Below are positions 37,139-45,724 of a stretch of DNA of 64,000 bases, one piece after another; the first letter of the stretch is position 1, and every line of letters starts with the position of its first letter. The notes below the pieces were generated by a model. That model had not been told where the DNA came from, ran no database searches, and saw nothing but the letters and a program-made list of their open reading frames with translations. Origin of the DNA: Sphingomonas sp. (GTDB taxonomy: Bacteria; Pseudomonadota; Alphaproteobacteria; Sphingomonadales; Sphingomonadaceae); assembly GCF_019635515.1 (NCBI RefSeq), contig NZ_JAHBZI010000001.1, forward strand, positions 1,550,001 through 1,614,000. Reading direction: 5' to 3'. A program made the position numbers and the translations under genes.

Positions 37139-37614
37139 GCGAAGTCGGATCCGGGGGCGCCAATATCGGCCCGCTCGATATCGGGCGGGTGATGGCAGCG
37201 CTTCCGCATCGCTATCCGATGCTGCTGGTCGATCGGGTCGAAGAACTCGTGATCGATCAGCGCATCGTCGCGATCAAGGCCGTCAGCATGAACGAGGAGT
37301 TCTTCCAGGGACATTTCCCCGGAAGGCCGATCATGCCCGGCGTCCTGCAGGTCGAAGCGCTGGCGCAGGCCGCGGGCGTGCTCGCGGTGGAAAGTCTTGG
37401 CCTCGCCGGTTCGGGCAAGCTGGTCTATTTCATGTCGATCGGCGGCGTGAAGTTCCGCAAGCCGGTCGAGCCTGGTTGCCTGCTCAAGCTCGAAGTCGAA
37501 TTCGTCCAGAAACGCAGTCGCGTCTGCAAGTTCGCCGGCAAGGCGACCCTAGATGGCGAAATCGCGACCGAGTGCGAGTTCACCGCGATGATTGCGGACC
37601 CACCCAAGTCCTGA
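37135..37614 (+). CDS. fabZ: 3-hydroxyacyl-[acyl-carrier-protein] dehydratase FabZ
   Basis: Dehydrates 3-hydroxyacyl-ACP in fatty acid elongation. 159 residues from the GTG that overlaps the ompH stop (GTGA). The hot-dog fold motifs are [31 protein letters not shown] (catalytic His and Glu) and [17 protein letters not shown]. In most alphaproteobacteria lpxD precedes and lpxA follows fabZ; here neither is present. Confidence 0.97.
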   Translation: MSEVGSGGANIGPLDIGRVMAALPHRYPMLLVDRVEELVIDQRIVAIKAVSMNEEFFQGHFPGRPIMPGVLQVEALAQAAGVLAVESLGLAGSGKLVYFMSIGGVKFRKPVEPGCLLKLEVEFVQKRSRVCKFAGKATLDGEIATECEFTAMIADPPKS

Positions 37615-37710
37615 GCCTTTTTGCGGGCGGTTGCGTCGAGCGTGCGCCTCTGCTAGGCGCGCGCCTCCCGCCGCTGGTCGGTAACCAGTGGCTATCCCAA
37701 GGAATTCCAC

Positions 37711-37941
37711 GTGAAGAACGACACGCATCCCGATTATCACATGATCAAGGTCCAGATGACCGACGGCACCGTCTTCGAGACGCGTTCGACCTGGGGTAAG
37801 GAAGGCGATCTGATGACGCTCGACATCGATCCGCTCGCGCATCCGGCCTGGACCGGCGGCCGCGGTCAGCTTCTTGATCAGGGCGGTCAGGTCGCGCGCT
37901 TCAACAAGCGCTTTGGTGGTCTCAGCCTCGGCAAGAAGTAA
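37711..37941 (+). CDS. rpmE: 50S ribosomal protein L31 (bL31)
   Basis: A large-subunit protein of 76 residues with GTG start (AAGG 8 bases upstream). The start [19 protein letters not shown] and the C-terminal [13 protein letters not shown] are typical of the family. The zinc-binding CxxC residues of the C+ form are absent, as in other alphaproteobacterial versions I recall. A strong hairpin terminator follows. Confidence 0.95.
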   Translation: MKNDTHPDYHMIKVQMTDGTVFETRSTWGKEGDLMTLDIDPLAHPAWTGGRGQLLDQGGQVARFNKRFGGLSLGKK

Positions 37942-37972
37942 TCGGGCGCCCGCAGAACGGGCCTTCGTTTCC

Positions 37973-38010
37973 ACGAAAACGCCGTCCGGGAAACCGGGCG
38001 GTGTTTTCGT
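37973..38010 (+). terminator. Terminator after rpmE
   Basis: A 17-base stem (37973-37989 with 37994-38010; 15 of 17 pair, the rest G-U) closed by GAAA. The 5' arm begins ACGAAAAC and the 3' arm ends GTTTTCGT, giving the A-rich/T-rich flanks of a factor-independent terminator. It starts 32 bases after the rpmE stop. Confidence 0.85.
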
Positions 38011-38071
38011 ATCTGCTTCTTCCTTGGTGTCGTTAACGCGGCATTAGCCACGGCCGCGTTAGTTTTCCGGT

Positions 38072-38404
38072 ATGGCAACCCAAAAGACCGCTCCCTTTGC
38101 CGCCGAGTATGAGCCCGCCGAGAACCTCGGCCGCCGCCGCAGTCCGCGCGCGCCGGTCTCGCTCGACGCGCGCATCGGCCGTGGCGGTCTTGACCGGACA
38201 CTGTGCAAGGTCACTGACATCTCGCTGCACGGTGCGGGTATCCAGACCTATTCGGAGCTGCGCCTTGGCAACATGATCTGGTTGTCGCTGCCCAAGATCG
38301 GGCATGTCGCTGCGAAGGTCGTCTGGGTCGGGGATTTCGAAGCCGGCGTGGAATTCCAGGAGCCGCTGACAACCGAAGCGTTCGAGATACTTACGTCACA
38401 ATGA
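38072..38404 (+). CDS. PilZ domain protein
   Basis: A single-domain protein of 110 residues. The c-di-GMP-binding RxxxR (NLGRRRSPRAPV) and the (D/N)xSxxG-type motif (VTDISLHGAGIQT) are both recognisable, followed by the six-stranded barrel ending VVWVGDFEAGVEFQEP. It probably senses c-di-GMP in the cytoplasm; its output partner is unknown. It is monocistronic, after the rpmE terminator. Confidence 0.87.
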   Translation: MATQKTAPFAAEYEPAENLGRRRSPRAPVSLDARIGRGGLDRTLCKVTDISLHGAGIQTYSELRLGNMIWLSLPKIGHVAAKVVWVGDFEAGVEFQEPLTTEAFEILTSQ

Positions 38405-38493
38405 AGCTATTTCGCGGCAGTCCGAACGGGGCCGCGTTGCTTTAAGTCTAAACCTCGGTCATCCCTTAACCACTTCACGGTTGGGGGACGGTG

Positions 38494-39039
38494 ATGTTCA
38501 GGGGTTTGCTTTTCTGCGGCATCGTGAGCTGCGTTTCTGCGTCGGTTACGGCGGGCGAGCGCGATGCCGCTGTGCTGACGCCCAGCGTGCTGGCGGTTCC
38601 AGCACTGCCGGTTTCGATGCAATTCCCGGGTTTCGATGGCGCGTTGACGATTAGCGGCGACTTCGCGGTGCGGGTCCGCGACATGCCCGTTCCCACGGCG
38701 GCGATCGGTGCGCTGCAGAGCCGCCCCGCTTTCTATTTCGATATCACGCCCGCTGACACTGTCGAACCGGTTACCCTGATCTCGCGCTACGCTCTAACCA
38801 AACTGGACGCGCCGAAATCATGGCGCGTGACCGATCGTTTCGAACAAGCCACCGCCACCGCCAGCGGCTTCTACGCGGTGCGCGACGTGCTGATGGATCA
38901 TCGCAAGCCGCGTCTGTTTCGTCCGTCGGCGTTCAGCACGATGCTGGTGCTGCGCATCGACGGCAAGGAGGAGAGTCCGGCGTTCAGTGTCGGCGGTGGT
39001 GGTGTGGCCTCTGCGCTTTGGCGGGTGATGCCGCAATAG
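38494..39039 (+). CDS. Secreted protein of unknown function
   Basis: A protein of 181 residues with a signal peptide (FRGLLFCGIVSCVSASVTAG) and a mainly beta mature chain (LTISGDFAVRVRDMPVPT, YFDITPADTVEPVTLISRYAL). I do not recognise the family. The ATG at 38494 is preferred to the adjacent GTG at 38491; GGGGGACG lies just upstream. The following 39040-39308 (269 bases) holds no convincing gene and presumably carries the promoter of the next gene. Confidence 0.68.
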   Translation: MFRGLLFCGIVSCVSASVTAGERDAAVLTPSVLAVPALPVSMQFPGFDGALTISGDFAVRVRDMPVPTAAIGALQSRPAFYFDITPADTVEPVTLISRYALTKLDAPKSWRVTDRFEQATATASGFYAVRDVLMDHRKPRLFRPSAFSTMLVLRIDGKEESPAFSVGGGGVASALWRVMPQ

Positions 39040-39308
39040 GGGATTTACGGCGCATTGCGTCAGTCGGAAATCCTGTTTTGTCGAGTGGAGATGGGTCGAA
39101 ATCGCGTTTGGCGCAGGCGCGGCGGGGAGTGATCGCCAACCCGCTCGGCCGTGGTGCCCTTCATAGTTTCCGAACCTGCCCTGGCGCGCCATCCCACGAG
39201 CCGGCACACGCGACAGCCGAACGGCATAGCAGGTCACCTTTCTGACAGGCTTTGAACCCTAGAGAAACCGAAGGGGATGCGATAATCGCCCGGTTCAGGA
39301 GAAGTTGA

Positions 39309-40712
39309 ATGTCCGTAATCCAGTTCGCGCAGCCGCGAAAGGCGCTGTCGTCCGAGTTCCTGGACGCGATCGGCGTGATCTTTGGCGACCGGCTCAAGCT
39401 GGGTGAGGCGGTGCGCAGCCAGCATGGGCAGAGCGAGTCGCATTACGGCGAGATCCTGCCCGACGCGGTGGTCTATGCCCATTCGACCGAGGAAGTCGTG
39501 GCGCTGGTCAAGGCGTGCAATGTCCACGAGGTGCCGATCGTTGCCTTCGGTGCCGGCACTTCGCTGGAGGGCAACACGCTCGCGGTGCGCGGCGGCATCA
39601 GCCTCGATCTCAGTGAGATGAACCAGATCCTCGAGGTCAATGCCGAGGATCTCGACTGCACCGTCCAGGCTGGCGTTCGCCGCGAGGAACTGAACGCGTG
39701 GATTCGCGACCAGGGGCTGTTCTTCCCGATCGACCCCGGCGCCAACGCCACGATCGGTGGCATGGCCTCGACTCGCGCATCGGGCACCAACGCGGTGCGC
39801 TATGGCACGATGCGCGAGGCGATCCTGTCGCTACGCGTGGTCACGCCCGATGGCCGCGAAATCCGCACCGCGCGGCGCGCGCGCAAATCGGCCGCTGGCT
39901 ATGATCTCACCCGATTGTTGATCGGCGCAGAAGGCACGCTTGGCATCATCACCGAAGTCACGCTGCGGCTGCACGGTATTCCCGAGATGATCTCGTCGGC
40001 GGTCTGCTCGTTCGAGACGGTCGGCGGCGCGGTCGATACCGTCGTCCAGTCGATCCAGCTCGGCATCCCGCTTGCCCGGGTCGAGATCCTCGACGATGTG
40101 CAGATCAAGGCGGTCAACCGCTGGTCGAAGCTCGACTATCCCGAGCTGACCACCTTGTTCTTCGAATTCCATGGTTCGCCGGCGCATGTCGAGGAGCAGA
40201 TCGCGATGGTTCGCGAGATTAGCGGCATGAATGGAGGCGGCGCGTTCAAATGGTCGAATCTGCCCGAGGAGCGATCGAAGCTGTGGAAGGCGCGGCATGA
40301 AGCCTATTACGCCGCCGTCAACCTGCGCGCGGGGGCGCTGGGCTGGGCGACGGATGTGTGCGTGCCGATCAGCCGCCTTGCCGAGTGCATCCTCGAGACC
40401 AAGCAGGATCTGCTGAGCTGCAGCGTGCCGGGAACGATCGTCGGCCATGTCGGCGACGGTAATTTCCATGTGATCTTCTCGATCGACCCGAATTCGCCCG
40501 AGGAAATGATCGAGGTTGAGGCGTTCAACAAGAAGCTGGTGGCGCGGGCGCTGGCGATGGACGGCACCTGCACCGGCGAGCATGGCATCGGGCTTGGCAA
40601 GCAGGATGCGCTGATCGACGAGCTTGGCGACGCCGTCGGGCTGATGCGCCAGATCAAGATGGCGCTCGACCCCAAGGACCTGTTCAATCCCGGCAAGATC
40701 TTTCAGCTGTGA
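39309..40712 (+). CDS. FAD-linked oxidase, D-lactate/glycolate dehydrogenase type
   Basis: A protein of 467 residues of the PCMH/vanillyl-alcohol-oxidase superfamily. The FAD-binding N-terminal half has VPIVAFGAGTSLEGNTLAVRGGISLDLS and the PGANATIGGMASTRASGTNAVRYG stretch; the FAD-oxidase C-terminal domain has GHVGDGNFHV and CTGEHGIGLGK, typical of D-lactate dehydrogenase (cytochrome) and GlcD. It oxidises a 2-hydroxyacid at the membrane and passes electrons to quinone or cytochrome. AGGAG precedes the ATG. glcE/glcF partners are absent, which favours a single-subunit D-lactate dehydrogenase. Confidence 0.88.
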   Translation: MSVIQFAQPRKALSSEFLDAIGVIFGDRLKLGEAVRSQHGQSESHYGEILPDAVVYAHSTEEVVALVKACNVHEVPIVAFGAGTSLEGNTLAVRGGISLDLSEMNQILEVNAEDLDCTVQAGVRREELNAWIRDQGLFFPIDPGANATIGGMASTRASGTNAVRYGTMREAILSLRVVTPDGREIRTARRARKSAAGYDLTRLLIGAEGTLGIITEVTLRLHGIPEMISSAVCSFETVGGAVDTVVQSIQLGIPLARVEILDDVQIKAVNRWSKLDYPELTTLFFEFHGSPAHVEEQIAMVREISGMNGGGAFKWSNLPEERSKLWKARHEAYYAAVNLRAGALGWATDVCVPISRLAECILETKQDLLSCSVPGTIVGHVGDGNFHVIFSIDPNSPEEMIEVEAFNKKLVARALAMDGTCTGEHGIGLGKQDALIDELGDAVGLMRQIKMALDPKDLFNPGKIFQL

Positions 40713-40718
40713 TGAGCG

Positions 40719-40808
<90 letters not shown>

Positions 40809-40913
40809 GCGCGAACGCCAGCTAACCGTTCATGCGGCCATGTGCCAGAAAATGTTGGTGAACGGGGACAAATGGGATTCACGGGCGCACGCGGCTGTGG
40901 CACTGTCGCCAGC

Positions 40914-41960
40914 ATGAGGGGTTGGCGTAACGTATCGAGTTGGAGTTTGGCGCTGGCGGCAGCGGTGGTGCTGGCATCGCCCGCGGCGGGTCCGGCGGTG
41001 GCGCAGGACGAGCAGGGCTTTCAGGCATATCTCCAGCAATTGGGGCGTCAGGCGCGGGCCGAGGGCGTTAGCCAGCGCACGATCGACGCGGTGCTGCCCG
41101 GGCTCACCTATAACGCCCGCGTCGTCGAGCTCGATCGCCAGCAGCCCGAAAGCCGGCCCAACGCGCCGATCCCCAATTTCCAGCCCTACAAGCTCCAGCA
41201 TGTCGATGCCGCGCGCATCTCGCAGGGACGGGCGGCCTATCAGCGTCAGCGCTGGCGGCTCGAGAAGATCGAGCGCGAGACCGGCGTACCCGAATCGATC
41301 ATGGTCGCGATCTGGGGGCATGAGACAAATTACGGGAAGGTGATGGGCGGCTTCGACCTCCCCCGCGCGCTGGCCAGCCTCGCCTATGAAGGGCGGCGGC
41401 GCGAGCTGTTCTCCAGCGAGTTCGTCGCCACGCTGAAGATGATCGACCGCGGTGTGCCGCGCGAGAAGCTGGTCGGCAGCTGGGCCGGGGCGTTCGGCGG
41501 GCCGCAATTCCTGCCGTCGGTCTATCTGCGCCTGGCTCGTGACGGTGACGGCGACGGTGTGGCCGATATCTGGACCAGCGAGGCGGATACGCTCGCGTCG
41601 ATCGGAAATTATTTCACCAACGCCGGCTGGCGCGCCGGCCAGCCCTGGGGCTTCGCGGTGAGCGTGCCCGCTGGCTTGAACCGCGACGCGATCAAGGCGC
41701 GGACCAACAGCCCGCGCTGTCCGCGCGTCCATGACCGCCACAGCCAGTGGAAGACGATGGCCGAATGGCGCGCGCTGGGCGTGGTGCCGATCAGCCGCGC
41801 ATGGCCCGCCGACGGGATTCAGGCGAGCCTGCTCGAGCCCGATGGGCCGGGGAAGACCGCCTATCTGCTGACCGGCAATTACCGGGTGATCCTCGACTAC
41901 AACTGCTCGAACTTCTACGCCCTGTCGGTCGGGCTGCTCGCGGACGAGGTGGAGCGCTAA
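40914..41960 (+). CDS. mltB: Lytic murein transglycosylase (MltB family)
   Basis: Cleaves peptidoglycan glycan strands to 1,6-anhydro ends in the periplasm. 348 residues: signal peptide ending GPAVAQD, SLT-2 domain with the catalytic Glu in IWGHETNYG, and GSWAGAFGGPQFLPSVYL. The calcium-binding EF-hand-like loop DGDGDGVADIW (from residue 210) corresponds to that of E. coli Slt35. The C-terminal region ends NCSNFYALSVGLLADEV, as in the family. No lipobox, so it should be soluble. An ATG at 40872 with a better ribosome site would extend the n-region; 40914 gives the more normal signal peptide. Confidence 0.92.
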   Translation: MRGWRNVSSWSLALAAAVVLASPAAGPAVAQDEQGFQAYLQQLGRQARAEGVSQRTIDAVLPGLTYNARVVELDRQQPESRPNAPIPNFQPYKLQHVDAARISQGRAAYQRQRWRLEKIERETGVPESIMVAIWGHETNYGKVMGGFDLPRALASLAYEGRRRELFSSEFVATLKMIDRGVPREKLVGSWAGAFGGPQFLPSVYLRLARDGDGDGVADIWTSEADTLASIGNYFTNAGWRAGQPWGFAVSVPAGLNRDAIKARTNSPRCPRVHDRHSQWKTMAEWRALGVVPISRAWPADGIQASLLEPDGPGKTAYLLTGNYRVILDYNCSNFYALSVGLLADEVER

Positions 41961-41997
41961 ACGCGCTTTTTACGCTTTCCGGCTAATCCTGCCGCTG

Positions 41998-43071
41998 ATG
42001 ATCTGGAAGACTAGCCTGGTTGCTGCTCTCAGCCTGACCCTTGCCGCGTGCGGCGGGGGCCGGGGCTATGCCGATTACGGCCCCGAAACCGCCGGCGGAC
42101 AAGGTTCCGTCGCGGCGCAGAGCTGGGGAGGGGCGGGCGGTGAACGCGAGCGCTATCGTCAGCCCGAGTCCGTTTCCGCTCCGGCGCAGCGAGGCGAGGC
42201 GGTCGAGGCGCAATATCGCAATGATGGCCAGCCGGGCGCTTCCTACGCCGTGCCGGGCGCGAATCCTGTGCCGCAGCGCCAAGCCTATGCGCCGCCGCAG
42301 CAGCAGAACTATCGTGCGACGGAACCGGCGCCGCAGGATTATGCCGACCCCGCTGCGGGGATGGAGGGGCCGAGTGGTTCCTCGCGCTCGGGTAGCCAGC
42401 GTTACGACGAGGTCGGCTTTGCCGGAATCCGTCCCGTCGCCGGCGGCGGCGCGGCCGATGGCGCGGTGGTGGGGATTCACCGCTCGCTTCCGGTCAACAG
42501 CTTCGTCGAAGTGACCGCGCTCGATACCGGCAAGACGATCCTGGTGCTGATCACCGGTTCGCTGGGCGCGGGCGCCGATCATCCCATCGACCTGTCGGCC
42601 GGCGCGGCGCGCCAGCTTGGCTATGACCATCCGCAGACGATCGCGGTGCGCGTTCGCGCCGTCACGCCAACCGCCGCTGATCAGGCCGCTCTCAATCAGG
42701 GCCGGCCCGCGACTCAGCGCCCCGACACGCCGCCAGTACTGCTCAATGCGCTGCGCAAACATGTGCCCGCGGGCGGATATCGTCTCGCCGTCCAGCCGGT
42801 CGATCCGGGTTACACCGCGCCGCGCACCGCCACCACCGGCCGCGCGCCCGTCCGTTCTCCGGCGCGCGGCGGTTTAGTCGTTCAGGTCGCCGCACTTTCG
42901 AACGCGGCGAATGCGCAATCGCTTGCCCAAAGCCTTGGAGGGTTCGTAAAGCCGGGTGGCGGACTCTATCGCGTCCAGCTTGGGCCCTTCGCAACGCGCG
43001 CAGAGGCCGAAGCGGCGCGGCAGCGGGCCGCTGGCGCGGGATATGGAGATGCTCGCGTCATCGCCAATTAG
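41998..43071 (+). CDS. RlpA-like SPOR-domain lipoprotein, probably non-catalytic
   Basis: A protein of 357 residues with a lipoprotein signal (lipobox LAAC, Cys near residue 19), a long Gln/Pro/Ala-rich linker, an RlpA-type double-psi barrel (about 140-225; HRSLPVNSFVEVTALDTGKTILVLITG then PIDLSAGAARQLG) and a C-terminal SPOR domain (about 290-355; LVVQVAALSNAANAQSLAQ) for denuded septal glycan. The usual catalytic NDRGP-type motif is replaced by ITGSLGAG, so it may bind rather than cut glycan. It lies 14 bases before dacC. Confidence 0.8.
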   Translation: MIWKTSLVAALSLTLAACGGGRGYADYGPETAGGQGSVAAQSWGGAGGERERYRQPESVSAPAQRGEAVEAQYRNDGQPGASYAVPGANPVPQRQAYAPPQQQNYRATEPAPQDYADPAAGMEGPSGSSRSGSQRYDEVGFAGIRPVAGGGAADGAVVGIHRSLPVNSFVEVTALDTGKTILVLITGSLGAGADHPIDLSAGAARQLGYDHPQTIAVRVRAVTPTAADQAALNQGRPATQRPDTPPVLLNALRKHVPAGGYRLAVQPVDPGYTAPRTATTGRAPVRSPARGGLVVQVAALSNAANAQSLAQSLGGFVKPGGGLYRVQLGPFATRAEAEAARQRAAGAGYGDARVIAN

Positions 43072-43085
43072 CTGGACGGAGCCCC

Positions 43086-44252
43086 ATGAAGAAGCTGATC
43101 GCCGCCTCGATTCTCGCACTGGCCGTAGCGGCCGTACCGACGAACGCGGCGAACCCGCCCTTCGATACCCCCGCGCCGATCGCCTATATGGAGGATATGT
43201 CCTCCGGCGCGGTGCTCTACGCCAAGGATGCCGACCGCCGCATCCCGCCCGCTTCGATGGCGAAGATGATGACAGTCTATGTCGCCTTCGACCTGATCAA
43301 GCAGGGCAAGCTCAAGCTCGACCAGCAGATCGAGGTGATGCCCGAGACGTGGAAGAAATGGCATTCGCAGGGCTCGACCATGTTCCTGGCGGTGGGCGAG
43401 AAGCCGACCGTTTCCGACCTGCTCAAGGGCATCGTCACGCTTTCGGGCAACGATGCCTGCGTCGTGCTGGCCGAGGGGATCGCCGGCACCGAGGAAGCGT
43501 TCGTCAATTTGATGAACCAGCAGGGCAAGAAGCTGGGTCTGACCAACAGCCAGTTCGGCACCTCGAACGGCTGGCCCGACGAGGGCCGCACCTATGTGAC
43601 CGCGCGCGATCTCGCGCATCTCGCCAAGGCGACGATCCAGGATCATCCGCAGCTTTACAAGGACTTCTATTCGCTTCCCAGCTTCACCTGGGGCAAGACG
43701 CTGGGCGCTGGTGCCGATATCAGCCAGGCCAATCGCGACCCGCTGCTCGGCAAGGTCGCGGGTGCCGATGGTCTCAAGACCGGCCACACCGAAGAGGCCG
43801 GCTATGGCTTTACCGGCTCGGCCGAGCAGGGCGGGCGCCGCCTGGTGATGGTTGTCGCCGGCCTCGACACCTATTCCGGCCGCGCCGCGGAATCGGTCAA
43901 GTTCATGAACTGGGGCTTCCGCGCCTGGTCACCACGCCCGATCGTCGGCAAGGGCAAACCGGTTGGCGATGTCGCGGTGCAGGGCGGCGGTTCGAGCAGC
44001 GTATCGGTGATCGCGCCGCGCGACCTTGCCGCCACCGTGCCCGCAGGCACCTCGCCCGAGATGCAGGGGCGGATCGTCTATCAGGGACCGGTAAAGGCGC
44101 CGATCAAGGCGGGCGACCATATCGCCGATCTCGTCATCGATTCGCCGGGGATGCCGCAGCAGACCTTGCCGCTGGTGGCGGCGAATGATGTTGGCGAGGC
44201 CGGGTTCTTCCGGCGGGCTTGGCTTGGGTTGTGGAGCCTGTTCGGCCTCTAA
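43086..44252 (+). CDS. dacC: D-alanyl-D-alanine carboxypeptidase (PBP5/6-like, S11)
   Basis: Removes the terminal D-Ala from peptidoglycan pentapeptides. 388 residues: signal peptide (AASILALAVAAVPTNAAN), catalytic SMAK (Ser57, Lys60), SGN (120-122) and KTG (231-233), a PBP5-type C-terminal beta domain, and a C-terminal amphipathic/hydrophobic end (FFRRAWLGLWSLFGL) that tethers it to the membrane. The order rlpA-dacC is conserved in alphaproteobacteria. The next gene begins 4 bases after the stop. Confidence 0.95.
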   Translation: MKKLIAASILALAVAAVPTNAANPPFDTPAPIAYMEDMSSGAVLYAKDADRRIPPASMAKMMTVYVAFDLIKQGKLKLDQQIEVMPETWKKWHSQGSTMFLAVGEKPTVSDLLKGIVTLSGNDACVVLAEGIAGTEEAFVNLMNQQGKKLGLTNSQFGTSNGWPDEGRTYVTARDLAHLAKATIQDHPQLYKDFYSLPSFTWGKTLGAGADISQANRDPLLGKVAGADGLKTGHTEEAGYGFTGSAEQGGRRLVMVVAGLDTYSGRAAESVKFMNWGFRAWSPRPIVGKGKPVGDVAVQGGGSSSVSVIAPRDLAATVPAGTSPEMQGRIVYQGPVKAPIKAGDHIADLVIDSPGMPQQTLPLVAANDVGEAGFFRRAWLGLWSLFGL

Positions 44253-44256
44253 GCCG

Positions 44257-45231
44257 ATGCAGATCGGCAACGATTCCGCCCGCGAGGCGCTGGCCGCGGC
44301 GATGGCGAGCGGGGCGCTGCATCATGCCTGGCTGATCGCTGGGCCGCAGGGGGTGGGGAAGGGGCGCTTCGCCCGGCAAGCGGCGCTGCGGATGCTCGCT
44401 GAGGCCGCCGAGCCCGAATCGCTGCCACCGGGCTGGGACGTGCCCGAATCGACGCGCACCGCGCATTACGCCTCTTCCGGCGCGCATCCCGATTATCGCG
44501 AACTGGCGCGGCTGCCCAAGGATCCGGACAAGCCCGACGAGGCGCTGGCGCGCTCGATCACCATCGCGCAGGTTCGTGGTTTGCAGGCGATGTTCGCCAA
44601 CAAGCCGTCGCTATCCTCAAGGCGCGTGGTCGTGATCGACGCGATAGACGATCTAGAGCGCGCCGGAGCCAATGCCTTGCTCAAGAGTCTGGAGGAGCCG
44701 CCACAGGGGACGATCTTCCTGCTGGTCAGCCATTCGCCGGGGCGGTTGCTGCCGACGATCCGCTCGCGCTGCCGCTTGCTGCGCTTCGAAGCGCTGGCGC
44801 CGAGCCAGGTGGAGGCGATCGTGCGCGAGCATCTGTCCGAAGCCACGCAGGCCGAGATCGATGCGCTGGTTCGCGCCGGCGAAGGATCGCCGGGGCGGGC
44901 ATTGAGCTTCGCGGGACTCGATCTGGCTGCGCTTGAGGCCGAAATGGATGCGCTGGCCGACAGCGGAGACGCCAATAATGTCATTCGCTCGCGCCTGTCG
45001 AAGCTACTCGGAGCCAAGGCGGCGCAGCCGCGCTACGAAGCGTTTCTCGATCGCGCCCCGACCTTTATCGCCGAACGCGCGCGCGTCCGTTCGGGCGAGG
45101 CGCTGCGCACCGCGCTCGATACCTATGCCGCCGCGCGCGAGCTTACCGCCAGCGCGCTCGGACTGTCGCTCGATGCCAGCGCGACGGTATTCGAAATGTC
45201 CGGACTGATTGCGAGAATCGGCGCGCGCTGA
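44257..45231 (+). CDS. holB: DNA polymerase III delta prime subunit
   Basis: A clamp-loader subunit of 324 residues. HHAWLIAGPQGVGKGRFA is the Walker A region, and the middle has VVVIDAIDDLERAGANALLKSLEEPPQGTIFLLVSHSPGRLLPTIRSRCRLLRF with the SRC motif. The zinc cysteines of E. coli delta prime are not seen. The start at 44257 follows dacC directly. In most alphaproteobacteria tmk lies between dacC and holB; it is absent here. Confidence 0.93.
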   Translation: MQIGNDSAREALAAAMASGALHHAWLIAGPQGVGKGRFARQAALRMLAEAAEPESLPPGWDVPESTRTAHYASSGAHPDYRELARLPKDPDKPDEALARSITIAQVRGLQAMFANKPSLSSRRVVVIDAIDDLERAGANALLKSLEEPPQGTIFLLVSHSPGRLLPTIRSRCRLLRFEALAPSQVEAIVREHLSEATQAEIDALVRAGEGSPGRALSFAGLDLAALEAEMDALADSGDANNVIRSRLSKLLGAKAAQPRYEAFLDRAPTFIAERARVRSGEALRTALDTYAAARELTASALGLSLDASATVFEMSGLIARIGAR

Positions 45232-45307
45232 AATTTGTTCAGCTTGCGTATCGACAACGCGGCCTAGGCCCTTCAAACGGTCCGCACCATCAAGGAGTAG
45301 AAACGAT

Positions 45308-45655
45308 ATGCGTCTTGTTCTCCCCAGCCTCGCCGCCACGATGATGTTCGCCGTCAGCGCGCAGGCCCAAGACGCTCCTGCTCCTGCTCCCCACCACGCC
45401 CCCATCGTCGGCGGTTTCAGCGCGATCGAAGTCACGCCGGAAGTGACCAAGGCTGCCGAGTTCGCGCTGGGCGAACTGAAGATCCCGGCCGATCAGCTTG
45501 ATCATGTCGAGCAGGCCAAGCAGCAGGTCGTCGCCGGCATGAACTATAATTTCGTGCTCGTGCTGAAGGACGGCCGCAAGTTTCGCGTCCAGGTGTGGGC
45601 AAAGCTGGATCGCAGCCATGCGCTGACCAGCAGCGAAGAACTCCACGCGCATTGA
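45308..45655 (+). CDS. Cystatin-like periplasmic protein
   Basis: A protein of 115 residues with a signal peptide ending SAQAQDA. The mature part has the cystatin layout: VGG near the N-terminus (34-36), an alpha-helix (TPEVTKAAEFALGEL), then the first hairpin motif QVVAG (73-77) in QQVVAGMNYNFVLVL. The second hairpin Pro-Trp is not obvious (a Trp occurs in VQVWAKL). Cystatins inhibit papain-like cysteine proteases; an analogous role in the periplasm is possible but unproven. AAGGAG precedes the ATG. Confidence 0.75.
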   Translation: MRLVLPSLAATMMFAVSAQAQDAPAPAPHHAPIVGGFSAIEVTPEVTKAAEFALGELKIPADQLDHVEQAKQQVVAGMNYNFVLVLKDGRKFRVQVWAKLDRSHALTSSEELHAH

Positions 45656-45724
45656 TCGCCGCGCCATCTTAACCATCAATTCAATGCCGATGGTCTAATG
45701 CGCTCTCACACAGGGGAGAAGACC

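Noticed and set aside
44253..44256. Remnant of tmk between dacC and holB
   Set aside because: Only 4 bases separate the genes; no fragment remains to call a pseudogene.
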